Of a stretch of DNA of 64,000 nt, positions 32,901 through 44,290 are shown in pieces. Within the stretch, counting starts at the first letter, position 1, and each line of letters starts with the position of its first letter. Position numbers and translations under genes: made by a program. The notes under the pieces were generated by a model. It was not told where the DNA came from. It saw only the letters and a list, made by a program, of their open reading frames with translations, and searched no databases. Location of the stretch: the NCBI GenBank assembly GCA_958299035.1, contig CATQJL010000112.1, positions 11,632,880-11,696,879 on the forward strand, written 5' to 3'. The DNA comes from Cylicocyclus nassatus (Eukaryota; Nematoda; Chromadorea; Rhabditida; Strongylidae).

Positions 32901-35607
32901 GATGCAAATGTGAGGAAGCAAAAATATAGGATGGGTCATAGGCGACACTATGCTGAAATAAGCCTTGGCATGTGCCTAGGAGGAAGATCACAGCACTAGT
33001 TAATCCAGTAGAAGTCCCAAGAAAGACAATAGGAAGACTCAGACTACGAATGATATTGAAGTACACTCGAACAAACTGAATGACATTCGACCAAAGTTTC
33101 CGTGTTCTCTCAAAAAATATCAACTAAGTCATTGCCTAAGTCTCGCGGTTTTCTCTAATGGTCCCACAAGTTCACTTGTAATCACACCGATGTGAGAACA
33201 TTGCCGAAATGACGATGAAACTTTCTAACCTAATCGTAATTAATACCCAGACAATGCTATGGTATTGAGAAGATCAGCTAAAGACATCCTTCGATAAACT
33301 TTTAGAAGCAATGGCAGAAAATAATGCTTGTTTTCTTATGTTTGAATAAATTTCGAAAATACTTATTTTTCGGATGACAACATACTTTCACGAAGCTATA
33401 CTAAAATCAGCTTACAACGGTCCTGCAATCCATCGAAAGTGTCCACTGCTTGCGAAGATCCGTTGTGGAATGAACCAATTGGTGGTCCGAAAGGTCCACT
33501 GCTGTAAGGATACCTTATAAGTTACGGAAATTACCATTAAAAAATAGAGAATCAGAGCTAAAACTCCTATGTAATTATTGTAGTTGCAAAGATCTAGCTT
33601 ACGGTAAACAAAAGGTTTGTAAAAAATTAAGCAGATTTCTCCACATTTTGCGAATATGGAAACTTTGGCTAAACCGCGAAGCCTATTCCCTTCATATTTT
33701 ATTGCACTGGCATTTTATAACTTGATGAAATGGAAAATTAACTTACTACTGATTTGACGTGTTCGGTCTCAAAGTTGCGTTGAGGACAGACGAAACCGTT
33801 TCCTGTACAGGCACAGTCGGATGAACTGTCGTTGGTGCCCACACAGAAAGTGGACAAGATGGTGGAGTAAGCATTTCATTACTAGGTGCTCTAGCAGGAG
33901 GAGGAATCGCAAATGAGCAGTCGACTGCCATAGGTGGAAGATTTGTAGCCGGGATGCCAATCGAAGGAGGAGGAGCTGCAGGAGGAGGTGGCGGTGGTGC
34001 AACAGGGGTTAGGTTAGCAACCTGAAACATTCAGTACATATTGGCGAGATCAAGCGTCGAAAATTAGTCAAACATCTCCAATGAAATGTAGCCATTTATC
34101 AGAATATATCAAGGTGAAATGTGATCTACAGATCACTGAGACTTGCATGAAAGAATCTTCTAAGACGATCACAACCACAATGATGTTGGAGCAGTGCTTG
34201 TGCATTTACCTACACCACAGACTGACAAGTTTCGCTAGCCTAACCATTATGCGTTATCATGGACAGCTACAGCACCCTGTTCACATTGGGAAGCTACGAA
34301 TTAGAAAAAAAAATTTTAGGGATGATCATGCATGTGGCGGAGAGCTTGCAGGCAGTATGCGAATGAATCTGGGCACGGTTTCATGTGTGAAAACCGTCTT
34401 AATTGAGGCACTAACCAAACGAGAACGCGCATGATTCATTTACCGAACGTCGAAATAGGAATGGTTCCCGCGCAAAACAACAGTGCAAGAGAAGTGAAAA
34501 GGTTGGCGAGCTAGGATCTAGAATCGGGAGTGAAGGGCTTTGGAGATGGATTTCGGCAGTGAATAAATCAATTCGTACGCCTTGAGCGTTTTCACCAGAT
34601 TCCACGAGAAAACCCAGAGACCTAGAGTTGTCTACTGCTACCTCTGACTAAAGTGCAGAAAAGAACTCGCTCTCATGACAAAAAATTCAACAACCGAGCA
34701 ACACGAAATAAAAAGTTTAGGTTCAAAAAGGGAACTTAATTATAAGGCGTAAACAAACCTGTTTGGCCTCTGCAATCGGAGGAGGTGGTCTTGTGACGTC
34801 TATCAGAGGAACACACGAAAATGGTTGTGACTGTGGAGGCAACGGCGGTGGAACGATCACATTAGGCGAACTAGAAGGCGGAAGAGAGTTTGCCCCAATC
34901 CAAGGCTCGAGCCTAAAAAGTAACATATTTCAAAATGAGTGCAGTCCAAATATCTGGTGAATCAAGGAAGGACAGACATAGTGTGAACAATCCAAAAACA
35001 CAAGCTATTTTGCAACATTTCAGCAAAACAAATGTAAAATATTGCTCCCAACATACTCCACTACTTTAGCGAATTTCTCAGCAATTTAGTCTAGAAAACT
35101 GAGATAAAATCAGATCTCCTCAGCAGATCTAACTACGTGCCCCTAGCGGCCCCAAAAAAACATCTATTGAATTAAGTCTAGCACAATCGATCTCTGTATG
35201 GAGGAAACATCCAGAAAATATATCAACAATCAAGGATAGACTGACTAAATAACATAAACTTACACTTTTGTTCCATTTCCTTCTAGGTTCACGGACGAAA
35301 TCGATGAGCTAATATCAGCATTATTTGTTTTTGTCAAAGGAAATGGAGTGTCCAAAAGCGTATTTGTGATAGCGATAGGGACGTTTTGCTTTGCGTGTAA
35401 GTCACGTATGAAATTCGCATCACGTTCAAACTGTTCTTTCAGACGCCTGAAACATGAGAAATTTGTACAAATATCATGTTAAGGCGAAGAAAACACTCAC
35501 TCGCAAGCCGTGCACATAGTGCTCCTATGCAACTCGGCCTCAAACAGGAGTTCCAAAATGTCTTGTACTAGTCCATATACTTTTCCACTGTCATTTACTG
35601 ATGATCT
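29989..35607 (-). CDS. Proline-rich protein of unknown function (seven 3' exons; 5' end unresolved)
   Basis: I do not recognise the family. Exons read from 35607 downwards: 35501-35607, 35264-35446, 34759-34912, 33747-34021, 33416-33501, 30151-30224 and 29989-30057. All introns are GT-AG and all phases fit, giving 315 residues to a TAA stop. The first part (about 70 residues) is acidic/basic and probably helical, with LVQDILELLFEAELHR and RLKEQFERDANFIRDLH. About 150 residues follow with repeated polyproline runs (PPPLPPQ, PPPPPPAAPPP), possible SH3, WW or EVH1 ligands. The C terminus turns aromatic and basic (DRRWNYRRPYNK, then FKRRRYSSQSHC), suggesting nucleic-acid binding. No signal peptide or membrane segment is seen. 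The first exon listed starts in phase 0 without ATG, so at least one 5' exon is missing. The intron 30225-33415 is 3.2 kb. Confidence 0.75.
30225..33415 (-). other. Long intron of the proline-rich gene
   Basis: It starts GTAAGC and ends ATTCAG on the minus strand. It contains a small inverted repeat at about 31231-31372 (AATGTTTGTCAGACA and its inverse GTCTGACAAACAT) and a G-run at 30845-30863. A 113-codon minus ORF at 31467-31808 and a 108-codon ORF at 32797-33123 have no recognisable motif and are not called. Confidence 0.6.
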
Positions 35608-35788
35608 CTGAAAGATTTCCAGCGTTTACTTGGCTATACGACTTAAAAACTTAGGGAAAAAACTAAGCGCGCACGGCCAAAACAACCCATATCTCTGCAC
35701 TATTCATTTGAAATATTTTAGTGGTCGCTATGAGTGAAGAGATATGAGTGAAAAGATAATTGCTGAACACGCGCGTGTAATCGCCTGT

Positions 35789-36446
35789 CCGGGCAAGTTA
35801 CCCGGGCAGGTAGTTTCCGCTTCATAGCTCGGTGCTCTTGGGGATCTGTGGCCTTGCCTGTCGCTCATATTTTGGAGGCTTTGCTACCATAGTATCGTAG
35901 CACAATGAATAGTAGCACTTTGCTGTATAAGAATCCGTTATTTGTATGATCCCGAACGGGATCTCCCACTGATCACGCTCATTTTCAAAGTTATTTATAT
36001 GAGCAAAAACTCATTGAAAATATCACAGTGCTTTGCTGTCGATCTATTACGACAGTGCTACGCATGTTTCCAGTAGCACAGATGAAATGTGCAAGTTTTG
36101 AGTTTTCGATAAAGCCCAACTCGCGCACAGGTTCATCGAAGATTTTTCAACTTGATTTTCACTTATTTCTTTCATAAACATGCGTAGCACTGTCGTAATA
36201 AATCGACAGCGAAACTCTGTTACGTTTTCATTGTTGAAAATGAGCGTGATCAGTGGGAGATCCCGTTTGGAATCATACAAATAACAAATTATTTCAGCTT
36301 ATACAGCAAAGTGCTGCTGCTCATTGTGCTACAATATTAGGGTAGTAGAGTCTCCAAAAGGTGAACAAACGAGGAGGAAGACAGATCCCTAGAGCATCGA
36401 GCTCTGAAGCAAAAACTACCTGTCCGGGTAACTTACCCGACGGGCG
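35789..36446. mobile_element. Foldback MITE (about 658 bp) next to the proline-rich gene
   Basis: The ends CGCCTGTCCGGGCAAGTTAC and CGCCCGTCGGGTAAGTTACC are inverted and are themselves palindromic. Arms of about 270 bp pair throughout, e.g. GATCCCGAACGGGATCTCCC on the left with GGGAGATCCCGTTTGGAATC on the right, and CGACAGTGCTACGCATGTTT with its inverse. No clear target duplication was seen. Confidence 0.85.
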
Positions 36447-36822
36447 TTGATACATATCGCCCCTGATGTCTTTCCAAAGGTGCTCGACAGCGCGAGAAAA
36501 AACTTCACAAGGATAAAATCTCTGCCCTCATCTAGGATTGCACCTAATCCAGTCACTTGATGTAAAACCAAAACTTTCAAAGTACTGTCTCTGACAATGA
36601 GCAGGTCCCTAACAAATCCAAGCGGTATTTTGTGGAGCTGGTACCAATGCAACAATCGAGCATATCTTTCATCATTTCAGCTATCAACGGTCGTGTACGC
36701 CTCGCTTCATGAGCAACCGCCTTCATATAGGACTCGCCCACATATCTTTTAAAGATCGAACAGAGTAGACTTACACTCAAGTACATTTTCCGCCCAACTG
36801 GTATGTCTACATTGGCGACAGG
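36437..36822 (-). other. Possible upstream exon(s) of the proline-rich gene
   Basis: Two overlapping open frames look protein-like. One runs from a TTGAACAG acceptor at 36823 through GRKMYLS, RYVGESYMKAVAHEARRTR and EMMKDMLDCC. The other contains YARLLHWYQLHKIPLGFVRD and can reach a GTAAGT donor at 36436, which would join in phase to the exon at 35607. The two frames are offset, and I could not find a convincing intron that connects them. An exon, a frameshifted relic and a chance ORF all remain possible. The donor lies in the terminal repeat of an adjacent foldback element. Confidence 0.3.
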
Positions 36823-36998
36823 CTGTTCAATAAGCGCGTAAACAAATAGTTATGCTGAAGCGTCGGTCACTTGCGCGCGCGAAATGCTAGCAGTACTGAG
36901 GGGCTATGGTTCATGCGCAAATTTACCGAATTTTCTGACACCGCAAACATACTAATACTAAGCGCAAAATCTAAATATGAAGTGCAGCATGTTATGAT

Positions 36999-38240
36999 CA
37001 GGGTCAAGCAAGGGGTGTGGCACACGATCGCTGGTTACGACCCCCCCCCCCCCTGATTGCTGTCTTAATAAGACCCCCCCCCTGGACTATACCCTTAAGA
37101 TAGCATTACTTGGAGGCCCTGTCAAACATAATGGGCAACATATCCATAATGAGCATGTCAATTAACCCCTGTAGACAAAGTTTGAGCGAATTCTGAAGAT
37201 TCAAGATACTAGGTTACTTAAGTGAAATGGTCAAATTCCAACATGGTTAACTTTGTTTCAAGGTGAATTAGCTATCCGTTTTCGCACTCAAGACAAAGCA
37301 CTACTCCTTCTTTGTCCACCTCAGGAATCCCGCTTCAGAAGACCTCCAAACTGTGGAATTAGAAGCCAACCAAAATCTCGTTTTTCCCATTTTTCGCTTT
37401 TGATCGCTGTGCTTTCACCAAATATTACTCAGAGCTAAGAAGACGAATCAGGCTCAAAACATCTCTATGGAATCTACGAGGTTTAGGCTATTGATTCATA
37501 TAAATATTGTCCGTTAAAAATGTTTTTTTGATATAGTTAATGGCCTGCGGCACCCCCCCCCCCCCTCAAAACCTGCGGCTGCCGCAGGTTTTGAAGGGGG
37601 GTGCCGCAGGCCATTAACTATATCAAAAAAACATTTTTAACGGACAATATTTATATGAATCAATAGCCTAAACCTCGTAGATTCCATAGAGATGTTTTGA
37701 GCCTGATTCGTCTTCTTAGCTCTGAGTAATATTTGGTGAAAGCACAGCGATCAAAAGCGAAAAATGGGAAAAACGAGATTTTGGTTGGCTTCTAATTCAG
37801 TAGTTTGGAGGTCTCCTGAAGCGGGATTCCTGAGGTGGACAAAGAAGGAGTAGTGCTTTGTATTGAGTGCAAGAAGAGGTAGCTTACTCACCGTTAAGAT
37901 GAAGTTAATCATGTTTTAAATTACTGCTTTATACAAGGTTGTTTACTGCTCGGAGACTTCAGAGTTCGCTGAAACTTGGCGCATAGAGGTTATTCGACAC
38001 GCAGATTACGACAATTATGCTTGATTAGAGGTACGGTAGGTTACGGTAGGCACACGGTATCTGCAAGTTTGTGTCGTTGAACTTGAATTTTGCAGGATTT
38101 CAACAGCGCTTTCATCAAGTCAATTTAGTCACACAGCTATACAAGTGCTTTTGACCTTGGGTCGATACGACCCCCCCTACCTACCCCCCTCCTAACGACC
38201 CCCCCCCCCTGCGGCGTGCCGCACCCCCCGCGTTACCCTG
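36999..38240. mobile_element. hAT-like foldback element, CAGGGTCAAGC family (1242 bp)
   Basis: Left end CAGGGTCAAGC and right end GCGTTACCCTG are inverted, followed inside by GGGGTGTGGCAC / GTGCCGCACCCC. The perfect 8-bp duplication GTTATGAT lies at 36991-36998 and 38241-38248. C-runs with TACGACCCC occur near both ends on the same strand. The interior is a long palindrome (about 37262-37893). Confidence 0.9.
37262..37893. repeat. Near-perfect palindrome, arms about 315 bp
   Basis: The arms meet at AACCTGCGGCTGCCGCAGGT near 37579 with almost no loop. Inner arm text GCCTGCGGCACCCCCC, then GATTCATATAAATATTGTCC and the outer GCACTCAA are all mirrored. The C-run lengths differ between arms (about 13 against 6). 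It lies wholly inside the 36999-38240 element. Confidence 0.93.
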
Positions 38241-38326
38241 GTTATGATAGATATATTTGTACATACGAAGTAATGAAATAGCAGAAGTCGACCACAGATG
38301 CATCAAAAAGAATCTGGAAAAACAAC

Positions 38327-38450
38327 CTCAGCGTTTAAAACGGCCTGCACTTCCTGTTTTAGCTTCCTCGTTGTGTATCGTGGATGCTTACTACTGATCG
38401 GATCGTAACCGTCACGATGGGCCAATGTACGCCTCCACGCATCCGAAACC
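38327..38450 (-). other. Possible further upstream exon
   Basis: A minus-strand open stretch encodes SDAWRRTLAHRDGYDP, then HPRYTTRKLKQEVQAVLNAE, with a GTAG acceptor at 38451 and a GTTGTT donor. It could splice in phase to the acceptor at 36823, with the 36999-38240 transposon in the intron. Support is only compositional; no family is recognised. Confidence 0.2.
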
Positions 38451-39314
38451 CTACAAGCCATGACTTTCAATTTCTCCAGGATATAGAAAACGAAGGACAT
38501 ACTTTGACAAGTTTTTATGTCGACTTTCCGATAGATCATTCTTTGATGTATCTTCTGAGCTTTCATTTGGTTTCGCTGACTTATCTCTGGAAAGAGGACC
38601 ATGTGTCAGATTTAGATCTGAGGAAAGAAATTCGAATCAACAACAGAAAACAATAAACAAATGCCGCTGCAAAATTTGACCATAGGACCCAAGGAGTAAA
38701 TTTAAATGATGTGACAACAAGTGAGATAAGATTGAATGGAAAAGAGTAACTTGAGAACTGCTTAGAACGACCGAACAACAGGCAACATATTCTAATAAGG
38801 ATAAAGTGCGACATTTGCGCAAAAAATAAAGTAAAAAGTTCGAAACCCGCTACAGCTCAGATGTCCACCAACAGAAGGTTTCCAGTCGACCAGGCCGTGT
38901 GGTGCAAGTTCGTTTACTACCGGCATAGACTGCACTTCACTAAAGCAAGTAGTATAATATCGGGAAACTTCTGCAAAGAAAATTACAGCGAAATCAATGC
39001 GACCTAACACTTATTCAGTTTGAGATTGGTCTACAAATAAAATCTATCTATAGATCTATCTATGCTAAGTATACTTAGCAAAACAAAGGAGTACTACGTT
39101 AAAATTCCAACAACTTTTAAAAGTGAAGAAAAAGAATTCGCCAAAACGACAATGGAGCACGCGATGTGACTAGGTCGCGCTAAGTCCCCTTCCAGTGAGT
39201 CCTTTAGAAATGGTATTTTGCAGCTTTGCGGGCAAATCTTAGACTTTCCGGAACATTTCCTCTCTAGTCATTTCATATGAAGCTGGCCTGACAAATCAGA
39301 TGTAACTCAGACAA
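38451..39314. other. No gene recognised
   Basis: AT-rich flank. Contains a short repeated TCTATCTATAGATCTATCTATG block near 39042. ORFs on the minus strand are hydrophobic low-complexity reads. Confidence 0.4.
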
Positions 39315-40785
39315 ATGACCGGAACTTGCGCAAGCGCTCTGCTCCGGATCTTCCGCAGAGCGCTTGCGGAAGTTCCGCCGGGTCACTGCGGAGGTTCCGT
39401 AAACGTGCTGCGGGGTTTCCGAAATGAGGTCCTGCGAAAGTTCCGAAGGATGCCAACCACAACAGTAAAAGAGAACTCCGAAGCGAGATTTGAACCTCAC
39501 TCTATTGACTGTGCAGGGCCCGGCACGCGTTGGTTTGGAGGCTTTTTGGAAACGAAGTCCCCCATGACTTCGCGAAAATTTACGAAGTCCCTCTCGACGT
39601 GGAAATCAGAAGGGAAACCCTTATTCAACCGAAATAACAACAAAAAAGCGAAAAACGTATTTTGAGCTATGTAATATAACAAAAAAAGCAAAAAAAACCT
39701 TTCGAGTCGATTAAAGGCTCTGCCATTGAGTATAGTACCATTTTGATGCTCGGAATGTCGAAAATCTCCTAGGCCAACCAAATCTGTAGCCTCAACAATC
39801 CCGCGATGCATTTTTCGCCACATATTTCAAAGAACACCGCAAGTGATTGGAGCGCGATATCTATCAACCGTAGAGTTATACTACTTTTGACTCAAAAAAG
39901 GGGAGAGGCAATGGTTTGATCCGCTCTCTTCACTATATGATAGATTTTTGACCGTTCTAATCGTTCAAATCAAAAAGGTCCAAAACTTATGTGAGCTCTC
40001 CGATATTTATGCTCCGAACCAAGCCAGTTGGTTTGGAGTGGGTAGAGGAACGAACGCCTCAATTAGGCATCGCCTTCGCGGGCGGCTGCTGGTGCTTTCG
40101 TCCTACTGTTGTGCATCGTGTTGGGACCAGTGGTCCGCGGAGGCGGTGCCTAATTGAGGCGTTCGTTCCTCCACCCGTTGGAGTTGGTCTAGAAACCAAC
40201 AAATTCGAGAATGGATATTAGGACACATAAGTTTTGGGAACTTTTTACATAACATAGTTTGGAGTAATATTGTATACATATAGCCCAAATTCGGAGCCAT
40301 GTGATTGTTTGTGCGCTGTAAACAAGCCATTTGTTCGTTTCAGTCTTGCATTTGAAATTCGCGCGGTTGCGAAAGAACATGTTCAACTCGTAAAACCTGA
40401 CATGTTCGCCGTGTTTTTTTGGCGCTTCCTTCAGGATCTCATAAAAACGATGTCCCCGTTGTTTCTAACTCCAAAAACGAAGTCCAGTTTGACTCCAAAC
40501 CATCGGTGCCGGGCCGTGTGACTGTGAGACCCACCTACTATCCTCTACGCTACGGCTGACATGTTCGATAATGCACTCTAGTTGTTGGCGAGGCAACATC
40601 ACGAGACAACACATTCAAAGTCCTGCGGAAGTTCTGGCAGGCCAAAGTGCCGCGGAACTTCTGGAGTTTTTCGGAATTTCCGCGGGATTTTGAAGAAGGT
40701 TCTCCGGAAGTTCCGGTTTTCAACCAGTTTGACATGAAAATTCCGCGGAAGTTCCGATTTTTAACGTTTTCATTTTTGCAATAGT
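39315..40785. mobile_element. Decayed foldback element rich in GGAAGTTCCG motifs (left part)
   Basis: A perfect hairpin at 39319-39376 (CGGAACTTGCGCAAGCGCTC arms) starts it. GAAGTTCCG-type words recur at both ends (39370, 39440, 40628-40757). The block reading GGGCCCGGCACGCGTTGGTT at 39515 is inverted at about 40497-40514 (AACCATCGGTGCCGGGCC), together with neighbouring AACGAAGTCC text. An inner hairpin lies at 40022-40190. GGAACTTCTGCG at 43863, beyond the RTE insertion, suggests the element was split. Confidence 0.6.
40022..40190. repeat. Hairpin with arms of about 50 bp
   Basis: GAACGAACGCCTCAATTAGG (40049-40068) is mirrored by CCTAATTGAGGCGTTCGTTC (40149-40168); pairing extends out to TTGGAGTGGG / CACCCGTTGG. 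Inside, GTGGTCCGC text forms the loop. Probably a nested MITE. Confidence 0.8.
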
Positions 40786-41150
40786 GAACAAAAATCCCCC
40801 TCCCCCCAAAATGGTCGGCCGCCTCATCGTGGCGTGGGGGTGACACTGGGTGTCGAACTGCGATGCACAGCCGAGTGTATGCTCTGGCAGGGCCTCCCAA
40901 GCTGTGAAGGAGTTCGACGTTTTCGGTTTCGGCCGGATGCCTAGCTAAGAGCCGGCCAGGCCAGATTCACCGCCGTCTGGTTTTCAGGTCGCTAGGCGAT
41001 TCTCCCCGCTCCAAGCCTGGGGTCAGCGATCGCTCCATGGAAATCAAGAGTTGACCTAGTAAGTCTGCTCTTGTAGGGGAAAAATTCATTACTCTACTAG
41101 TTAGAAGAATAGAAAGAAACCCTGCACATCGGATCTCGCCTACGGCGCCG

Positions 41151-42214
41151 GTGGTAGCAAGACTGATGTCAGGGTCCTCAGGGCGCCTTTTGGATTGGAC
41201 AAAAACGACACGTCTGCCGACGACACGCCACGGAGACTGCCTCATGCTCTGCACCTACAACGCCAGGACAGTCTCCACAAACGCCGACCTCCACGCTCTT
41301 CTCGACGCTGCAGAGCACATCAAGTACCACATCATCGCTCTGCAGGAAACGAAGTGCAGAAAGAAGGACGTGCGACAGATGAATGATGGGACGCTCATCA
41401 TTCGTGGAGAGAAGGTTCCGTCACGAAACGTGGGAGGCGTTGGCTTTGTCGTCCACCCATCTATCGTCCATCTTGTCGATTCGCACGAGATCCTATCACC
41501 CCGACTAGCCATCCTACGACTACGCCCTCCACGTCGGAAGACCATCAGCATCATCAGCTGCTACTCTTCAACATCAGCAGCTGACGACTCAGAACTAGAT
41601 GCTTTCTACGAAGATGTGGAGGAGGTCGTCCGCAACGAAAAGTCCTTCTACAAATATGTTGTGGGCGACTTCATGCGAAAATCGGGATGCCACTAGAAAA
41701 GGAATATAGGATTGGGAAGTTTGGATATGGGCTCCGGAACGAAAACGGCAACCGTCTCGCTGGGCTTCTCTCCGCCGCAAGACTCTTCCATGGGAATTCC
41801 ATCTTCATGAAGAAAGAACATCGCCGGTGGACATGGGAATCGCCCAACGGAACGACTCACGCGGAGATCGACCACATTCTCACCAAACGAAGGTGGAGCT
41901 TGCTCGATGTCTCAGTAGTCCCATCCTTCTGCTGTGGCTCCGATCACCGCCTCCTTCGAGCGAAGATACGACTCAGCCGAAGGCTGGAAAAGAAAGTCTG
42001 TCACAGTGCCGCAAGAAGGAAGGAAGTCGTTTATGACGGTAACAGGCTGGAGGAGCTCATATCAAGATGTGACTGGCCCATCGAGGAGGACCCAACGTAC
42101 GACTACGACCGGCTTCTGAAAGGATTGCGAGCCTGCGGACAATGTGCCTCAGTGACTTCTGAGAAGAACTTGGAACGTATTTCGAAGACCACTAAGGAAT
42201 TGCTCGAAAGATGA
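41151..42214 (+). pseudogene. RTE endonuclease region, frameshifted
   Basis: Apurinic-endonuclease-like domain of the retrotransposon. Asn in TYNAR, Glu in QETK and the SDH triad near residue 80 of the second piece mark the active site. The frame breaks immediately after VGDF at about 41675, consistent with loss of one base, and continues in the frame of 41687-42214 until TGA at 42212. Confidence 0.9.
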
Positions 42215-43798
42215 AGATTTCTGAGGCAGGATCCGAGTGCAACTCATCTCGAGCGACTGGTAGCCAACACCAGTTGCAGAACAGCTTTGCAGGAGGATCT
42301 CAGGAAATACAGGCAAGCCAAGATACTGGAAGCAGCCGAAGGAAGACGAAGTCTCAAGAAGTGCCGAAGGGACCTCTGTGAATATCGCGTACCGCTGGCT
42401 GCACTATTGAACGAAGACGGGACTCCGACTTCTTCCCGATACAAGATGGAATCCATCGCGAAGGACTTCTATACCAACCTCTTCCGCTCATCAACACCCG
42501 TGCCGATGCCCGTTGTTCCCACTGGAGAAGTACCACCACGAATTCTACCTGCTGAAGTGCGCACGGCGATTCCGACCATGAAGACATCCACGGCTCCAGG
42601 ACCAAAAGATCTTTCCGTCGAATTTCTGCGAGCCGGAGGACAACGTCTACACGAGATTCTCGCGTCGCACCTGACATCTTACCTTCAGAAGGAGAGGATT
42701 CCCGACCAGTAGAGAACGTCAAGAACCGTCCTTCTTTTAAGAGGGGTGAACGGGAAGATCTTCGAAATTACCGTCCAATATGCCTGCTGAGTGTGTTGTA
42801 CAAGCTCTTCACGAAGATTATCCTCGCACGCATATCTAGGACACTGGATGAAGCCCAACCCCAAGAACAAGTTGGATTTCGCAAAGGATTCAGCTGCATG
42901 GACCACATCCAGACGGTGACGAAGTCACTAGACTGGAAAGAGAGAGGCATACGAGTTGATGGGAGATTCCTATCCAACCTTCGTTTTGCGGATGACTTCG
43001 TCCTTTTCTCGAGCAGTATCACTGAAGTAGAGGCGATGCTGAAAGAACTAAACGAAGTAGGGAAGAAGATCGGACTGCGAATAAATCGGAAGAAGACTCA
43101 GTTCATGAAGAACGTCCTTTGCGAAGATGCAGAAATGGAATTGGAAGGCACCCCTATCATGGAGACGTCTTCTTACGTGTATCTGGGACGTTCAATGAAC
43201 ATGGAGAACGACTTGAGGGAAGAACTTAACAGGAGAAGAAGAGCAGCCTGGGCCGCCTTCGGGCCTCTGAAGGAAGCCACCGACCAATTGACGGACCCGG
43301 GGCTTCGTGCCCACCTGTTCGACTCAACCGTTCTCTCAGCGCTCTGCTACGCAGCTGAGACTTGGGCCGACACCGCAGCCACGTCGAAAGCTTTGAAGAC
43401 CACCACAGAGCGCTTGAGCGCTTTCTTCTGAAGATGACCCGACACAAGCAACATCTAGTCGGACTTCGCAGCACGGATATGAGAAGAATGTCCCGTCTTC
43501 GTGACCAGCGGAATACGTTGCGAAAGCGAAACACCGATGAGCCGGTCACATAATGAGAAGAACAGACGATAGATGGACACTAAGAACATCTGAGTGGATT
43601 CCTCGCGAAGCTAAACGTTCTCGAGGAAGACCACCGACGAGATGGGCAGACGTGTTCGTGGAACGGATGGACCAGCTGAGAAATCAGCTGGATACGATTC
43701 TCGCCCCTGGAACTCGTGGACGCAGCCACCGACGACGACCAAGAAGATCGTGGATGTCCGAAGCGAGGGACAGGGATCAATGGCAACTTCTGTACTGA
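42215..43798 (+). pseudogene. RTE reverse transcriptase region, internally deleted
   Basis: Pieces 42215-42712 (ending APGPKDLSVEF and KERIPDQ, then TAG), 42744-43431 (RT fingers and palm, FADD motif) and 43432-43798 (C-terminal thumb and tail). Between GFSCMDHIQTV and SLDWKERGIRVDGRF the DYEKAFD and QGD motifs are absent, by comparison with the copy at 44.4-44.7 kb. Confidence 0.9.
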
Positions 43799-43858
43799 GG
43801 CCCGCACGTCACGTGAGGACGGGCCATCCAAGTATCTAAGTAAGTAAGAACAAAATCC

Positions 43859-44290
43859 TGCGGAACTTCTGCGAAACTTGTAGATTAATATGATCTAAAT
43901 GCTGTCTGAAATTCTGAAAGTGGAATTTCCAGTGCTTGTGGGAAATACTCAAAGCCTTACAAAGATATGAAGGATAGTTGAAGGGAACAACCATGCTAAT
44001 GAGCACTGAAGCCTTCTGACTTGCTCGCTAGTTGATTCTTTCTTTCAAACGCATTCCATAGTTCCGGAACAGTTCCTGCACAGCGCACAATTCGAGCGTT
44101 GTGCTGGAACTGTTCCGGAACTTACGGATCAGTATAAACCCAGCCAGCCATCTGGCGCAGCTGACGTCCGAATCACTTGCTCGCGCAGTTATTTTATGCC
44201 GAATTGAAGTTGCAACGATGAGGGTACTGTAACTTGCGAAACTTTGAATTGCTAGTTTTCTTTTATCGTTGACGACACTTGGTAAGTGTG
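43859..44290. other. Probable continuation of the split foldback element
   Basis: Begins TGCGGAACTTCTGCG, like the motifs at 40.6 kb. A hairpin at about 44060-44123 (AGTTCCGGAACAGTTCC arms around GCACAGCGC) lies inside. Assignment to the same element is inferred. Confidence 0.4.

Larger units (their letters stand above)
40798..43847 (+). mobile_element. RTE-clade non-LTR retrotransposon, defective (about 3.05 kb)
   Basis: Flanked by a target duplication GAACAAAAATCC (40786-40797) and GAACAAAATCC (43848-43858), and ending in TAAG repeats, as RTE elements often do. Coding pieces in order: endonuclease (41151-41696 then 41687-42214 in another frame; [31 protein letters not shown]), an interdomain part (42215-42712), reverse transcriptase (PICLLSVLYKL, QVGFRKGFSCMDHI, FADDFVLFSS), and the C-terminal RGRPPTRWADVF block (43553-43798). 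Frameshifts lie near 41675, 42715 and 43430, with in-frame stops near 42212. About 270 bases holding RT motifs A and B are missing near 42918, so it cannot be active. Confidence 0.93.

Noticed and set aside
33769..34002. A Leu/His-rich minus ORF overlapping the proline-rich exon
   Set aside because: Shadow frame of the polyproline-coding exon at 33747-34021.
36431..36446. The palindromic GGGTAAGTTACCC as a transcription-factor or replication site
   Set aside because: It is fully explained as the terminal repeat of the 35789-36446 foldback, present at both ends.
39315..39665. A 116-codon plus ORF
   Set aside because: It reads through the arms of the GGAAGTTCCG foldback; the Arg/Phe-rich text is translation of the repeated motif.
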